Shown here: positions 34,058-46,759 of the stretch, piece by piece
Layout: each line of letters opens with the position of its first letter
Position numbering within the stretch: position 1 is the stretch's first letter
Origin: Acorus gramineus
Lineage: Eukaryota; Streptophyta; Magnoliopsida; Acorales; Acoraceae
Assembly (NCBI GenBank): GCA_030737835.1
Contig: CM060847.1
Coordinates: 12,848,704-12,912,703, forward strand
Length of the DNA stretch: 64,000 nt
Reading direction: 5' to 3'
Made by a program: the position numbers and the translations under genes
The notes under the pieces: generated by a model
What the model was told of the DNA's origin: nothing
The model's database searches: none
What the model saw: the letters and a program-made list of their open reading frames with translations, nothing else

Positions 34058-35250
34058 GCTTAACCTGATACACTGAGTATTACATGCGTAACATCTTAAC
34101 CACATTTCAATTAGCGCCTTGACCATTGAAAAAAATGATTGAATTCCAAAATTTATCTCTATATTTAGTCCCATGACTTTAGCGTTATTTTAACCTTAGT
34201 TTTAGCTCTATTTTTAGCCATAACAATGTGTATATAATATGTATTTATGCGTACTATTACATAATTTCATTTATAATCAAGCATATTTTTTTTTGTCAAA
34301 TCTTTCCCTATCAGCAAGCTACAAGACTCGAATCCAAATCCCTTCACTAAAGATGGGTACCTCTCCCATCCTATTAAAAAGAGGTTCGGTATAATCAAGC
34401 AGATTGTCTTATGAAGTATATATTTATGGGTCTTGTTAACTATAATCATTTATAATCTCAAATGAAATTTTATATATATGGTGAGCTCCATCTACTTATT
34501 GTATTGAGATATATACATCATTAAAAATTATTCACATTCTCTATAAATAATATCATTTAATTCATTAGAATATATAAATCACATTTTATAAAAATTACAT
34601 ATTTTATTAAATGAGATATATAATTAAAAAAATGCATGGTCTATATTTTAAACTATAAAATAAACCGTGTGTAACATTTTCCTTGTGTGATCTATATTTT
34701 GGACTGTAAAATGGTACGTATTAATGACTTGGGCCGCACCTATTGTAGTCCTTCAAAATATAAGCCCAACCCTGATTGATGGCCCCAAAATAAAAGAAAA
34801 TGATACATCCAACCTCATTGCGGTTCCAATTGTAGTCCACACTAAATTTTTTTTTAATCATATACTATCCAATTGAAGTGCATGTTGATATATAAAATGA
34901 AATACATACTGAAATAACTTAGTGTATTTTTATTAAGTTAAAAAATGATAAAAAAATTTATACAATATATTTATATTATGATAAAATCTCATGTACTATT
35001 ATAATACAGTATATAATATATTATTACAGTGTATGAGACCGTAAAAAGGGACTCCAAAACTGACAAACCGTGTATCGCTTTAAAATAAAACCTGTTGGCC
35101 CACCCAAAAAAAAAAAAAAACGCACGCACGCCGAACCGTCAATCACTCAAGTGGACGGCGGATCGGAAGCTAACCAAAGCAGACCAATCTACACGTGTTT
35201 TCCGACGAAAAAGGACCGAAACCCCCCAACCGCCTCGGATCGGCGATACT
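34058..35250. other. Intergenic DNA with dispersed repeat
   Basis: A copy of the dispersed A/T-rich repeat lies at 34799-35045, beginning AAAATGATACATCCAACCTC. Ordinary A/T-rich sequence fills the rest, and no gene is seen. The ABC1-kinase promoter should lie at the 3' end of this stretch. Confidence 0.4.
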
Positions 35251-35536
35251 GACTTTGCCAACCCTAAAAATTAGAGAGAATAATAAGCGGGAGACGTAGT
35301 CGGGTTCACCACCACATCAATCACAAACAACTACGAAAAACGAAGCTTGCTCTCCAAGTTCCGATCGCCGACCATCCGATTCTGCTTCGTCTCTCCCAAC
35401 AACGTTGGTTTTCTCTCTCTCTCTCCCCCTCTCCGAAGAAGAAGAAGAGGCGAATGAGAAACAGAGAGAGATAGCGGAGGACCGTTGGATCGCGGACTTC
35501 CGCCGTCCCTCGCCGTAGGATGCTTCTGAGTGGAAA

Positions 35537-38500
35537 ATGCCGCTTTCACCTCCTGATGCCCTAAATCTCATATGGCTATTTCAAGGTCTCTCTCTCTCTC
35601 TCCTTAGGGTTTCTTTTTTTTTCACACCGAATTAGGACTTTTGATTAGTGGACTATGTGTTTGTTTTGTGAAAATTTTGAATTTTTTTTTTTTTTTTTAT
35701 TTCGGTTATTGATCGAATCGATCGTGATGATGACGATATAACGCAGATAAAAAAAAATGTTGTGTTTTTTTTTTTTTTTTTTTTGAATTGTACCTGAGAG
35801 AGGAGTGACAACCCAAAAAAAAAAAAAAAAGTTTTTTTTTTTTTTTTAAATTTTTGATCCATGTTGAAAAAAAAAAAAAATAAAAAAAAAAAAAAAATTG
35901 AATCTCTTGAAAGTCTAGGTTTTGTTTGTTTGCGAGAGTTGCGAAGTTCACTTCATTCACTAGCAAAACAGGGATCCACTTATTCATCAATAAGGAGACA
36001 TGGGTCACTTGCTAAAGCTGGTCTGCCTTCCTCCTTATGTAGAATATATTCGCATTATAAAGTACCCAGTAGAGGTCATGCCACACTGTATAAGGCCGAG
36101 GCGAAACCATGCAGTAGTTTCCATTCGAGGGGATTCTCTGTTCTTTCCACCAAAAATTGCATGACCAATCATGCGCAAGCCACTTGGAAACGACTTTACA
36201 TGCACCGTTCTTATGATGGTTTGGGATCCTCGCCAATCAACATGATTGCCCGTGCTTTGAGCTTGTCTTTCCAAAGATCCCACTTGGTGCCTTACATCTT
36301 CGCCCTCGTCGTTGGGGAGGCCGCCTTGACCCAGAGAACTTGGGCGGATTCGGAGTATTTCCCTACAAAGGATGCTTTGTACACGAGAGCACAGGATGGG
36401 CATATATACTTCACTTCGTTCATTCTTTCCATTGTGGATGGTTTGCTTTTGATATTTAGAGTGCTACAACTGCTGATTTATTTTTCACCCATCATCGTTA
36501 TGGCTCCACTTGCGGATTCTTTTGGCGGGGAGTTTAGGAAGACTTGGGTTCACCTTCTTCAGATCACTTTTGCAAGGGCAGGTCCAGCTTTCATAAAGTT
36601 GGGTCAATGGGCAGCAACACGCCCCGATATCTTTCCCCATGATATATGTACCGAGATGACAAAGCTCCACACCAAAGCACCTGCGCATGGCTTTTCCTAC
36701 ACTAAGAAGACCATAGAAAAAGCCTTTGGTCGCAAGCTTTCTGACATATTTGAAAATTTCGAGGAGGAGCCTGTTGCATCTGGTAGTATTGCTCAAGTAC
36801 ATAGAGCTTCATTAAAATTCCGATATCCGGGTCAACGGTTAAAGCCCACTGTGGTTGCTGTGAAGGTTAGGCACCCAGGCGTCAGCGAGTCGATTAGGAG
36901 GGATTTTATTATTGTGAACCTCTTAGCTAAAATTTCGGCATTTGTTCCTTCACTGAAAAGGTTGAGGCTGGATGAAATCGTTCCACAGTTTGCTGTTTAC
37001 ATGACATGTCAAGTTGATCTTGCCAGGGAAGCTGCCCATTTGAGTAGGTTCATCTACAACTTTCGTAGATGGAAGGATGTATCTTTCCCAAAGCCTCTTT
37101 ATCCTCTTGTGCATCCTGCTGTTTTGGTAGAGACATACGAGCAAGGAGAATGTGTTTCTCACTATGTGGATGAAGTAGAGGGGAATGATCGTCTCAAGAG
37201 CGCTCTTGCTCACATTGGGACTCATGCGCTGCTTAAAATGCTTCTGGTTTGTCTTCTGCTCATTTCTATTATGTTTGTTTTATCTTTTTTTCTCTATCAA
37301 TAGGAACTGAAAATATAACTAGAAATGCATGTCAGCAATCTGGTCTGGCTCACATCTTGATGTCCTGCCTCTCCGTCATTCTTCTTTCTGTGCTTTACTG
37401 TTTTTCCAATTAAATGAAAGTGAATGACAAAGCTCTCTCTAAACATCCTTATTACACAACCCAAAAAAAAAAAAAAAAAAACTGGATTACATGAGGTCTG
37501 ATAAGAAAAAGGGTTTTGCATGGCATTTACATATCTGATATTAATAGAAAACAAGATAAGCACTGTGATATATTGTTGTGGATGTTCTCAAGGCAATGGT
37601 CAGGGTCATTCACAAAACAGATGTCACCTCCTATAATCCTATTACCTTTGTTGTTTTTAGTAGATGTACTTCTCAAATTTGTCGTGTAGTCAATGATAGA
37701 CAAGCACTTCTTATGCATTTCCATCTACTTCATCTACTCAAATCCTGTTGAAAAATCATCCTTCTTTATTATTTATAAAAGACATCATCTATGGTTCACA
37801 TTTATTTATATTACTAATCTGTAGGTAATCAAAAGATTCTTGATGGAGTTAAATGATATATTGATTGTATTATTTCCTACAAGAGCAAAATGTCTCGCTG
37901 TTTGTGCTATGCTGTCATTTCTTAAATTCCATCCTGTATGATACAGATGTTTGATACCCATAACTACTGTCAGATATTTCTGTACATTTTATGTTCACTT
38001 GTGTCATTGTGTGTGATGCCATAACTACTGTCAGATAGTCTGTACATTTTATGTCCAATTGTTTAAATCTTGGCATGTATCAGCCGGGCCAAATCTGATA
38101 TGTACCATTTGTATTGGTTGCTACAGATTGGATATGAGATATGCTGGGTAAATATTGGTTCTTTTAAAAACGTAGAACAAAAATTTATAAAAAACTTCTA
38201 AACAACTTCATCCAAACATTACATTGAATAGACTGTAGACATGAGTAAATTTTCATCAGTCGGCAATCCTTTTATCTGTTCTTCAATTATCATGTACGCA
38301 TTTCAACACCATGCATGTGACACTATTATTAGATGCAACCCACACTCATCACACCTTTTATTAAATAGGTTATACACTTCACATGTTCTGTTAACTTGCT
38401 ATTATGAAAAAGCTGAAAAACATTAAAGGACTTTGTACAGGCCAAAACACCATTTATGTGGGTATCAGACCCATACATATCCGAGATTATAATGATAATG

Positions 38501-41475
38501 TGCTTAGGTGTGACATATTTCTTCAAAATCTGATACATCTTGGCTGATACTAAAACATCATGTATTTCTGCTTGTCCCCTGTTTTCTCCTCAGTTTTTTT
38601 TTTTTTAATTCTCTCTCTATTACTCAAGTATAAAAAAGCATACTCTTTCTAGATGTTTTCAATATATTTTGTTGCCAATTTGTCCAACTGATTAGTATGG
38701 CAGCTGGTATTTGTAATTAAAAGTTGTATGCTTCATTCACGCTGTTGCAATCATCGCATCTTGGGTATTGTGTTTTCAGGTGGACAATTTTATACATGCA
38801 GATATGCATCCTGGGAATATCCTTGTTCGAGTGGCTCCGACAAAGGGCTCAAATAAACGGATTTTTAAATCCAAGCCTCATGTCATTTTCCTTGATGTAG
38901 GGATGACTGCTGAGCTTTCTAAAAATGATAGGGTAAATTTACTCGAGTTTTTTAAGGCTGTTGCACTGCGAGATGGCCGAACAGCTGCAGAGTGTACGTT
39001 GAGGTTAGCTAAACAGCAGAAGTGCCCAGATCCCGAGGCTTTTATTAAGGTAAACTTTTCATTTTAGATACAACCTACTTTGTCATCATGCCCTGGATTT
39101 ACCCTAGGCTAGACCTATTAGCTCCCTAGAGGGCTTCAGAGGCCTGAATTTGTAGGTGACTCCATGACTTTGTACTTCTCTCATTCTTGGTGTGACTTTC
39201 TGCTTGGTTCTTGTTATTGTTGACTCTCAGTTTGAGCAATTTCATTTTTCACATTTTTGTTGGCCATTGGATGTTTCCATATATGTGGCATTAAGATTTG
39301 AGATTGCTCTTCGCACTGTCATATTTCGGTATCATAGCACTATATGTTTGCCTCTCCATGTGCAGATGTTTATCGTATGGTTACTTCTGCAAGTCCTTTA
39401 GACTAGAAACAAACTATATTTTTGTTATTCCATTTCCTTTTCTTATGTTATCCGAGTTGAGGTTTGCAGCCTCATTTAAGCTCAGCATTAGTGAATCAAT
39501 TTTCACATTGCATGTTCATTGTTGAAATAATCATCATAATGAAGAGGAGGTAGGGAATGATAGTGATGTTGAAGTCAGTAAGATGGAAATGATTTTTAGT
39601 TTTAAGTCCCCACAAACCATCATATTTAGTGATCGATCCCTCCCTTCTTCGTATTTAGGTTTTAGTCCCCCGATTTAAAGGATAATTCATGGATAGGTCC
39701 CTCACAAGGACTAAAAAGTAAATTAAATAATTTATGGATAGTTCTCTCATGGACTAAAAAGAACTATCATTTAAATCTGGGGATTAAAACCTAAATACGA
39801 AGAAGGGAGGGATCGATCACTAAATATGATGGTTTGTGGAGACTTAAAACTAAAAATCCCTTTTTTTAATCTTTGGTAAACTCATTGTGATTTTTTTATT
39901 ATTATTATCAATTTTTTATCATGACCTATTAATTCTTTTACTGGGACATGATTCTTCTTCTTAAATAAACCACTCTTCCCGAAAATGAACTTGCAACCTG
40001 GGATGGATGGAGCATCCATGATGCATTAAGTTGCTTATTGGTTTGAATTACTTGTCAATATTTGATTTATGTAGCAAACAATTGTCTTTGGATCAGCATT
40101 TTGTCTGCTCTCTGGCCATGTCTAATTTCTCCTGTGGTATCATATTTTTAAGTACATATGGCAATGCAGTGCATCTGTTTTTCATGTTTTTTAGATATTT
40201 ATATTGCATTTATGTATAAAAAAATTTATGTCGCTAGGAAATGGAGAAATCATTTTCATTTTGGGGAACTGCGGAAGGTGATCTTGTGCATCCAGCTGAT
40301 TGCATGCATGAATTACTTGATCAAGTTCGGCGTTATAGAGTTAGCATTGATGGGAATGTTTGCACAGTGATGATGACCACCTTGGTTCTTGAGGTTAGTT
40401 CCAGCTCTTTTCTCAATTAATTCTTGCTTTTTATACATTTTTTGGGTGGGAACATGATTCATATTATTTAATTTCCTGTGACATGTGTCTCCTACCATTT
40501 ATCTGGGTGGGAATGAGTGGAAAAGTTACAACCCTTGTATGAGACCAAAGTTTCTCTTTGAGTTGATCTAGGGTCACCATGAAGCACACTCAGCCTTGCC
40601 CAAAAATTACCATCTGAGGTTTAAAGAGGCTTATAATAGTGGTCGCGTGGTCAGTTTTCATTTCCTTCAACTCTCCAGTAGGAACTCCAATAGGAATGCT
40701 AACTAGCTTTGATATAGTAGCCTTTTGGATTCTCTTTTGGAATGTTAAAGGTACTTTCTTGTAATCAAGAGGCCAAGGCATGGCCTTGTTGGAAGACCCC
40801 TGCATGGTGCTTTTATGAACAGACTGGTTTTAATTTTATTCAAAAATCCACTCTATCTAAACTAGAAGTTGGACGGTTAGATTTTTCTTTTGTTTGCCCT
40901 CAACTGATAGGTCGTATGAGATGGAATGAATGAAAGTTCTCCATAGCTACCCAAGTTCCCAACTTGAGTGAAAACAAGGGGAGTCATGAAAAACTGAAGT
41001 TCCGCTTGTATAACCATTATTCATATGATCAAGATATTCATATGCACTATAACCATTATTCATGAAATCCCCCGTGGGCATGTTGTGAAATCTTGGGAAG
41101 AAAGTAATCCCCTTGCTTCTTGTTTTTTTAGTAGTACTCGCGGTGCACATAAACCCTAAATGTTTACAGCTGTAAGAAGAATTTTAAATTGATTTGATCA
41201 AGGTGCCTTTGGTCATTGCATGATATGCACAATACAGCAGTTGCTTAGTGCCCGATATTTTACCGAGATGAAACTGATGAACTGCATTTTTTACAAATCA
41301 TTTCTCGGCAAGATGACAATAGTCTTTGGCCTGCATTTTTATTTTTGTCTTGCAGGGTTGGCAACGAAAGCTGGATCCGGATTATGATGTGATGCGGACA
41401 TTGCAGACACTGTTGTTTAAGGTCGACTGGGCGAAGTCGCTCACTTACACCATTGAAGGACTCATGGCCCCATGA
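35537..41475 (+). CDS. ABC1/UbiB-family atypical protein kinase (ADCK2/ABC1K15-like)
   Basis: Exons are 35537-35585, 35919-37246, 38780-39049, 40238-40393 and 41356-41475, in frame for 640 aa. Family marks are the KxGQ motif in FIKLGQWAATRPDIFP (about residue 242), the ASGS loop in VASGSIAQVHRA, the VAVKVRHPGV lysine (about 332), the catalytic loop FIHADMHPGNIL (about 464-474) and the metal-binding LDVGM (DVG, about 498-500, in place of DFG). A hydrophobic stretch in mid-protein (ILSIVDGLLLIFRVLQLLIY) could be a membrane helix. The basic N-terminus suits a mitochondrial presequence. Such proteins act in coenzyme Q/lipid metabolism; this subgroup's substrate is unknown. The start is uncertain: ATG 35537 with acceptor TCTAG/G (35919), or ATG 35572 with acceptor AAAG/T (35914). 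Both keep frame. Confidence 0.88.
35642..35900. repeat. Poly-T/poly-A runs in ABC1-kinase intron 1
   Basis: Several runs of 13-20 T or A lie between the donor at 35586 and the acceptor. A frame that opens at 35861 with a Lys-rich stretch is intron sequence and is not the true start. Confidence 0.8.
39591..39860. mobile_element. 260-bp palindromic MITE, copy B, in an ABC1-kinase intron
   Basis: It has the same arms as the element at 6741-7000 (TTTTTAGTTTTAAGTCCCCAC and its complement) and lies wholly within the intron between exons 3 and 4. The exons and splice sites are not touched. Confidence 0.85.
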
Positions 41476-42376
41476 AAATGTCAGTCCATTGAGTTCCAGA
41501 AACAATTTTGCTTCCCTTCCATCTTTTGCAATGTATACAACTTCACTCATTCAATTGATAAAGTCGTTCCTGCCGAAGGCTTTGTGTAGCAGGATAAGAA
41601 ATTTTAAGCTCAAGCTTTTGTTGATAGGTGTTTTGATTGATTTTTTTATGATGAGTGAGAGCTTATAGAAATCTCTCTCAAGAAATTCTCTTCTTTCGTA
41701 TCCAACGCACTCCTTTTTGGGCAATTTACCCTTTCACAAATAATTTTGGGATTATGTTAGTCTTGCTTGTGACCTCTAGTGAATTGTATGGAATCACTTG
41801 GGAAAAAAATCCATGTTCGATGAAGTAACATATTTTGTTAGAAACATGAGAAATGTACTTGGCAAAGTAAGTATTGAATATCAGTTTGTTGATCCTCTCT
41901 TTACATGTTTAACAAGTGAGATTTAGTGTTAACAAAGTACATGTTTCAATACTTTATCGGGACGAAAGGGACCCAATACTGACTAATGTAATACTAACCT
42001 GATCTCATCTCATAAGTCTGATTTGTATTTGAACTGGTACGGTTTCATGTTTCACTCCACTTGACTAATAAATTTTAATAAAATAAAAAATTATTTGAGA
42101 AGCTTTTTTTCTGTTATTTTATGTGTGTGTATTTGAGTATCATATTAAAATGAGATAGTTTAACTGTTTAAGCATAGGATGATAAAGGTAAGTAATTTTA
42201 TATTATAAGATTGTTAATAAATTCTGGCATAATTTTAAAATGACTGATTTTTTAGATTTGAGAAATCTTTTTATGGATTGACGCTTCAAAAAATACTGTT
42301 TATATTTTACTGTGATGATACCTGTTTGCTAATGGCGTCACGTGAATATTCATGAACGTGAAATGGTTATTATATT
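41476..42376. other. 3' flank of the ABC1 kinase, no gene seen
   Basis: The 3' untranslated region presumably occupies the first few hundred bases. No other gene or repeat is identified. Confidence 0.4.
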
Positions 42377-42798
42377 TAGGTGGTAAATGAGCTGAACGAG
42401 TTGAGCTTAAACATGACATGTTTAAGCTCAACTCGTTTATAAATTAGTCGAGTCGAGTTGAGCTTACGAGCCTAGCATTTTCTTCATTTTAGGGTTTTTT
42501 TTTTTTGTTGAAAACAAAATTTTAACATAAATGAGTCAAGTTCATGAGTCTAAATGAGCATAACTTTGTATTGATTTAATGTTCTGATTTTATAAAAGAA
42601 TTGAGTCAAGCTTCAACTTAGTTTTTTATAACACAAATGAGTCGAGTTTGAACATAAAATGAAACTCGACCCAACCCAGGTCCCGAGTCTAACCGAACTT
42701 TAAAAATTATTCACGCTCGCTCATTTGTTTAATTGAATGAACCTGAACGAGTTCAAACAGAATCGAATCCGAGCGGCTTGATTCGTCTACCAGCTTTA
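42377..42798. mobile_element. hAT-type MITE, 422 bp
   Basis: Exact 8-bp target duplications ATTATATT flank it (42369-42376 and 42799-42806). The ends are TAGGTGGTAAATGAG and, inverted, TAAAGCTGGTAGACGA, only partly matching. The interior has repeated ACTCG/CGAGT words and no open frame. Confidence 0.75.
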
Positions 42799-42806
42799 AT
42801 TATATT

Positions 42807-43580
42807 GTACACATTGGGTATTGAGAGATGCAAAACGTAACCAAGAGTTTTTGAAAGAAAAAAAAATGAAATCATTCTTTAAAAAGAGATAATCATACTG
42901 GGGTTTCTTTATTACTTGTGCAATGAACACATGGTTAGTTTGCAAACGTTATTAGGGTTTTTATTATTTATATAAATAACAATTTGATTAGAAATATATA
43001 AATACATGTACTTGTAAATTCCAAACTAAAACATTACATGTATCTTATTATTAAATTAGATATTTTAGCGGTTCAAGTTGTGTTTTAAACTTAACTTTTT
43101 TTGAAATTATTTTTTCAAAATTTTAAAAAATTAACAGTTATATGAACATAAAAATTAAACAACATATTTTTAAAAATTAAAGAATTATTTGAAGTCCGTT
43201 TGAGAGTAATGACACAAACTTGGACATGGCGTACTTCCAAATAGCCCCTAAGATTCTACAACACAAATCAATGAAAGACAAATTTAAATTGTGCCTTCAA
43301 GCACTCCCAACACCTTATAGAAAAAAGAGTCATGATATATTTAATATGTAATCCCATCGGCAATTTTCATACAGCATAGTATATATATCATATTATCATA
43401 ATGTATAGAATAAAAAAAAATTACATCACAAGATGTATTTTATTTCATATAATAATACTTATTTTAACGAATGAATGTAATTTTTTTTTTAAAACTCTGG
43501 ATTGCGGACGTGTGACAGTCCGGATTCAATCACGTTTAGTTTCAATCAGTTCATCAGTATTGAACTGTACAGTCTATTAT
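42807..43580. other. Intergenic DNA, no gene seen
   Basis: A/T-rich. The segment at 43490-43570 resembles parts of the inverted repeat near 17000. Confidence 0.35.
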
Positions 43581-44546
43581 TAGGGTTAAAGACATCTAAG
43601 TCCCTACAAACATGAAAAAATCCATATAAGTCCCTACTAAAATTGGGACAGACGTACGAGTCCCTGAAAACTCAGAAAAACCCAATTATCATCCCTGAGT
43701 TAAATTTCTATCCAAATTTAACGGAATATTCTCAGAATATTCCATCACATATAATTGTATAGACATTGAAGTCCTTATAAACAGTCATAAAGATAAATTA
43801 ATCCCTGCAAAAGATAAAATTGCCCCTGAAAGACTTTTACATTAAATTGTGTACACATTGCAGTCTCTATAAATAATCATAAAGACAAATTAATCCCTAC
43901 AAAAGACAAAATTGCCCCTGAAAGATTTTTACATTTAATTGGATAAACATTACAGTCCTTATAAATAATCATAAAGATAAAATGATCCCTATAAAAGACC
44001 AACATGCCCGTGCATTCTATCGGTTAAAATATTGGTTTTACATCCAAATTATGATCTTCAGGTGGACTGTGATTGATAGGATAGAAGATGAAAAAATAAA
44101 TAAATAAATAAATTATATTATTTGTCTTTATGATTGTTTATAAAGACTGCATTCTTTATATGTAAAAATCCTTCAGGGGTATTTTTGTCTTTTACATGTC
44201 TATTCAATTAAATGTAAAAGTCTTTCAGAGACAATTTTGTCTTTTGCGGGATTAATTTTCTTTATGATTATTTATAGGGACAGCAATGTGTACACAATTT
44301 AATGTAAAAGTCTTTTAGGGACAATTTTATCTTTTGCAGGGATTAATTTGTCTTTATGATTGTTTATAAGGACTTCAATGTCTGGAATATTTTGATAATA
44401 TTCTTTCAAGTTTGGATGAAAAATTAACTTATGAATGATAATTGGATTTTTCTGAGTTTTCAGAGACTTGTACGTCTGTCCCAATTTTAATAGGGACTTA
44501 TATGGGTTTTCTCATATTTGTAGGGACTTAGATGTCTTTAACCCTA
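43581..44546. mobile_element. Palindromic element (Mutator-like MITE), copy 2
   Basis: Its ends are TAGGGTTAAAGACATCTAAG and the exact complement. The arms match the element at 11804-12782, but the centre differs (about 44000-44110 includes an AAAT run). ATTAT occurs on both sides; a longer duplication is not clear. Confidence 0.8.
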
Positions 44547-45039
44547 ATTATTGAATATATGTATATATTTTTTTTTAAATAGTGATGGTTAAATTCAGAC
44601 TTCATGATCCAATAAAAAAAAAAAAATAACACGTGTAAACTCTCCCCGACAACAAAACGGGACCGTGACCGATTCCCGAACCAATTCCAGGTTAGGTGAA
44701 AACAACTTTCCAGTACAAAACCCCCTCTCTCAAACAACACAACCCAAAAGCATGAAAACTGAAAAAAATGACAGTCGACAACCACCGTACGATCCTCATA
44801 TCTTCTCCATATCCACCCCCACCCCCAACCTCTCTGCGTAGTCTTTTCACCCTTCAAAAACCCCCCTAAAAAATTAAAGAAAGATAAATAAAAGCAAAGA
44901 AAGAGAGAGAGTCATCGTTGTCATCATTGTCGCTTTTCGCAACCCCATTCCACGCACAATTCCCCACGCAGTCCCATAAAGAAATCATTTTTTTAATGGA
45001 AAGCAATCCATATGACCCATAGACCGTTCGTATTCCATG
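44547..45039. other. Leader-like sequence without a gene
   Basis: 44640-45000 is less A/T-rich than its surroundings. It is C-rich on the plus strand with GA repeats, like a plant 5' untranslated region, but no coding exon follows. It may be the remnant of a promoter. Confidence 0.3.
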
Positions 45040-45363
45040 GAGCCTCTAAATTTTTTTTTTTTTTTTTAAGGATTTAAAACGATTTTATTTTTTATTTTTT
45101 TGTTAAGATATTTTTTTTTAATCCAAGAATCAATATTTGAAAGCAGTTGAGAGTTAACAGAAAAAATTGTTTTTTCATTCAAAAATTCGATTCTGATAAA
45201 AAAATGTTATTTTTTAGTTTTTTTTTTTTTAACACGGATTTCGAGAAAATAATTAAAATGAGTCTAGCTTCCTATTTTGAATAAAGTTGTTCTGTTGGAC
45301 CGCACGATTTTAACTTTTTAAAAAACAAAAGGTGTCCAAACATGCAACCAAACGGGGCTTAAA
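45040..45363. mobile_element. Degraded small DNA transposon related to 55336-55680
   Basis: Its right end CAACCAAACGGGGCTTA and the interior words GAATCAATATTTGAAAG and CGATTCTGATAAAAAAA match the element at 55336-55680. The left end is eroded into a T run. Confidence 0.6.
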
Positions 45364-46393
45364 ATTTATTGAACTCTTTTAGTTAAATTTTTATTATATT
45401 AATATTTTATTCGATTAATTCTAATTAAAAATACAGTATATCAAAAATCTCTTATAATATATTAAAAAATATAAAAAATCTTTTATAAATGATGATTTTA
45501 TCTCACCAAATACAATTTTATAATCTATTCAAAGAAGTAAAATTATCATTTACGAATGATTTTTCACATTTTTAACACATATTGTAGATGTTTTTTGGTA
45601 TTTTATATTTTTAACTAAGATTAACCAAACAGAATATTCACATAATATTTTTTATCTGTCAATGAAAGTTTACCTAGGGATTATTTCAATTTATAAATAT
45701 GTTTTTGAGGGTTATATAGAGTCTAAAAAAAAGTTAATGAGTTATATGAATTTTGGACCATCAACATAGGGTTATTTGGATTTTGTTCGGAAAGCCAAAA
45801 TCCTAAACAAAATGATCCCCATGTTATAAGATTTGTGTAAAGTGTTGAAATAAAAAATTAACTATATTAGACAACCATGGATTCTGATGATTTGTCACTA
45901 GGTGATAAGTAACTATATAGCTGGGCCTTACGCGTTAGGATCACATGATAAAAGGATATTCTGTCTGATTTAATTAAGTCTGATATGATAATAGGGTGTC
46001 TTTTTGTTTTGTTGGTTTCACCGAATGAGCTGGTTTGTCTTTACATTGGAAGGCTTGGAATATACAGAGTGTGTGTACGAAATGGTGGGGTCCAGTGTCA
46101 TGTGTCTCTCATTCTTACGTTTCACTCACTCTGCCCCACCCCAAGATATCTCCACCACCCTGATATTTATGCTCACCACCTTATATTACAGTATTACCTA
46201 TTTATTTCTCTTTAAATTACATTGAACTCACCACGTTACCGTTCCCACCGCCCCACAAAAATGGATTGATCAGGCCTACCACCCATCTCATTCTTCAAAT
46301 AAGAAATTTCAATATAGATTGGTTCATTTTTCTATAAAAAAAATATAAAAAATTAAGTCTTACAAAAATTATAATAAAGACACATTCAATCCT
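45364..46393. other. Intergenic DNA, no gene seen
   Basis: A/T-rich; no family signatures in either strand. Confidence 0.35.
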
Positions 46394-46398
46394 TTACG

Positions 46399-46700
46399 GT
46401 ACCTCGATAATGTTGTTAATCAAGTAAGGGAATTGTTTATTGAGCTTTATCTCCTCCTGGTTCTCTATGATCTTCTCCTTCAGCCTATACACCTGTCCAG
46501 ATTGGAACAAAATACAGGCATGTGAGGACTGTAAAATCCTGGAAATTGAGAGATTGAGAGATGACATTGAAAACCCTAGAACCATTGACCTTGAGGATGT
46601 AGATCTCGTTGTCGAGGAGACGGGATGTCCACAATGTCGTCTGTGGTCATCGAAGAGCCTGTCTTTGAAAATGTTACCGCTCTCCACCGCCACCCCCAAC
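46399..46700 (-). pseudogene. Fragment of proteasome ATPase gene RPT5 (26S regulatory subunit 6A)
   Basis: Read on the minus strand, MTTDDIV (46631-46651) is followed, after a 2-base loss, by RLLDNEIYILK (46591-46623). About 90 bp then looks like the gene's own intron, with GT after ILK and ACAG before the next exon. Next comes RLKEKIIENQEEIKLNKQFP and YLINNIIEV (to 46399), where the fragment stops. These match the N-terminal coiled coil of RPT5 (RASRLLDNEIRVLK and EKIKLNKQLPYLV). The frame is lost by the 2-bp deletion where AGAGCA is expected, and some residues after the intron are missing. The AAA ATPase domain is absent. Presence of an intron argues for a DNA-level copy, not a processed one. 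Confidence 0.65.
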
Positions 46701-46759
46701 GATGCCAGGTTGGGAGGGGAGAGAGAGAGAGAGAGGTATGATTTTTGAGAGGGACGAGG

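Noticed and set aside
35861-35920. Met followed by a poly-Lys stretch as the start of the ABC1 kinase
   Set aside because: It lies in poly-A-rich intron sequence; splicing from an upstream ATG exon into 35914 or 35919 keeps the frame and avoids it.
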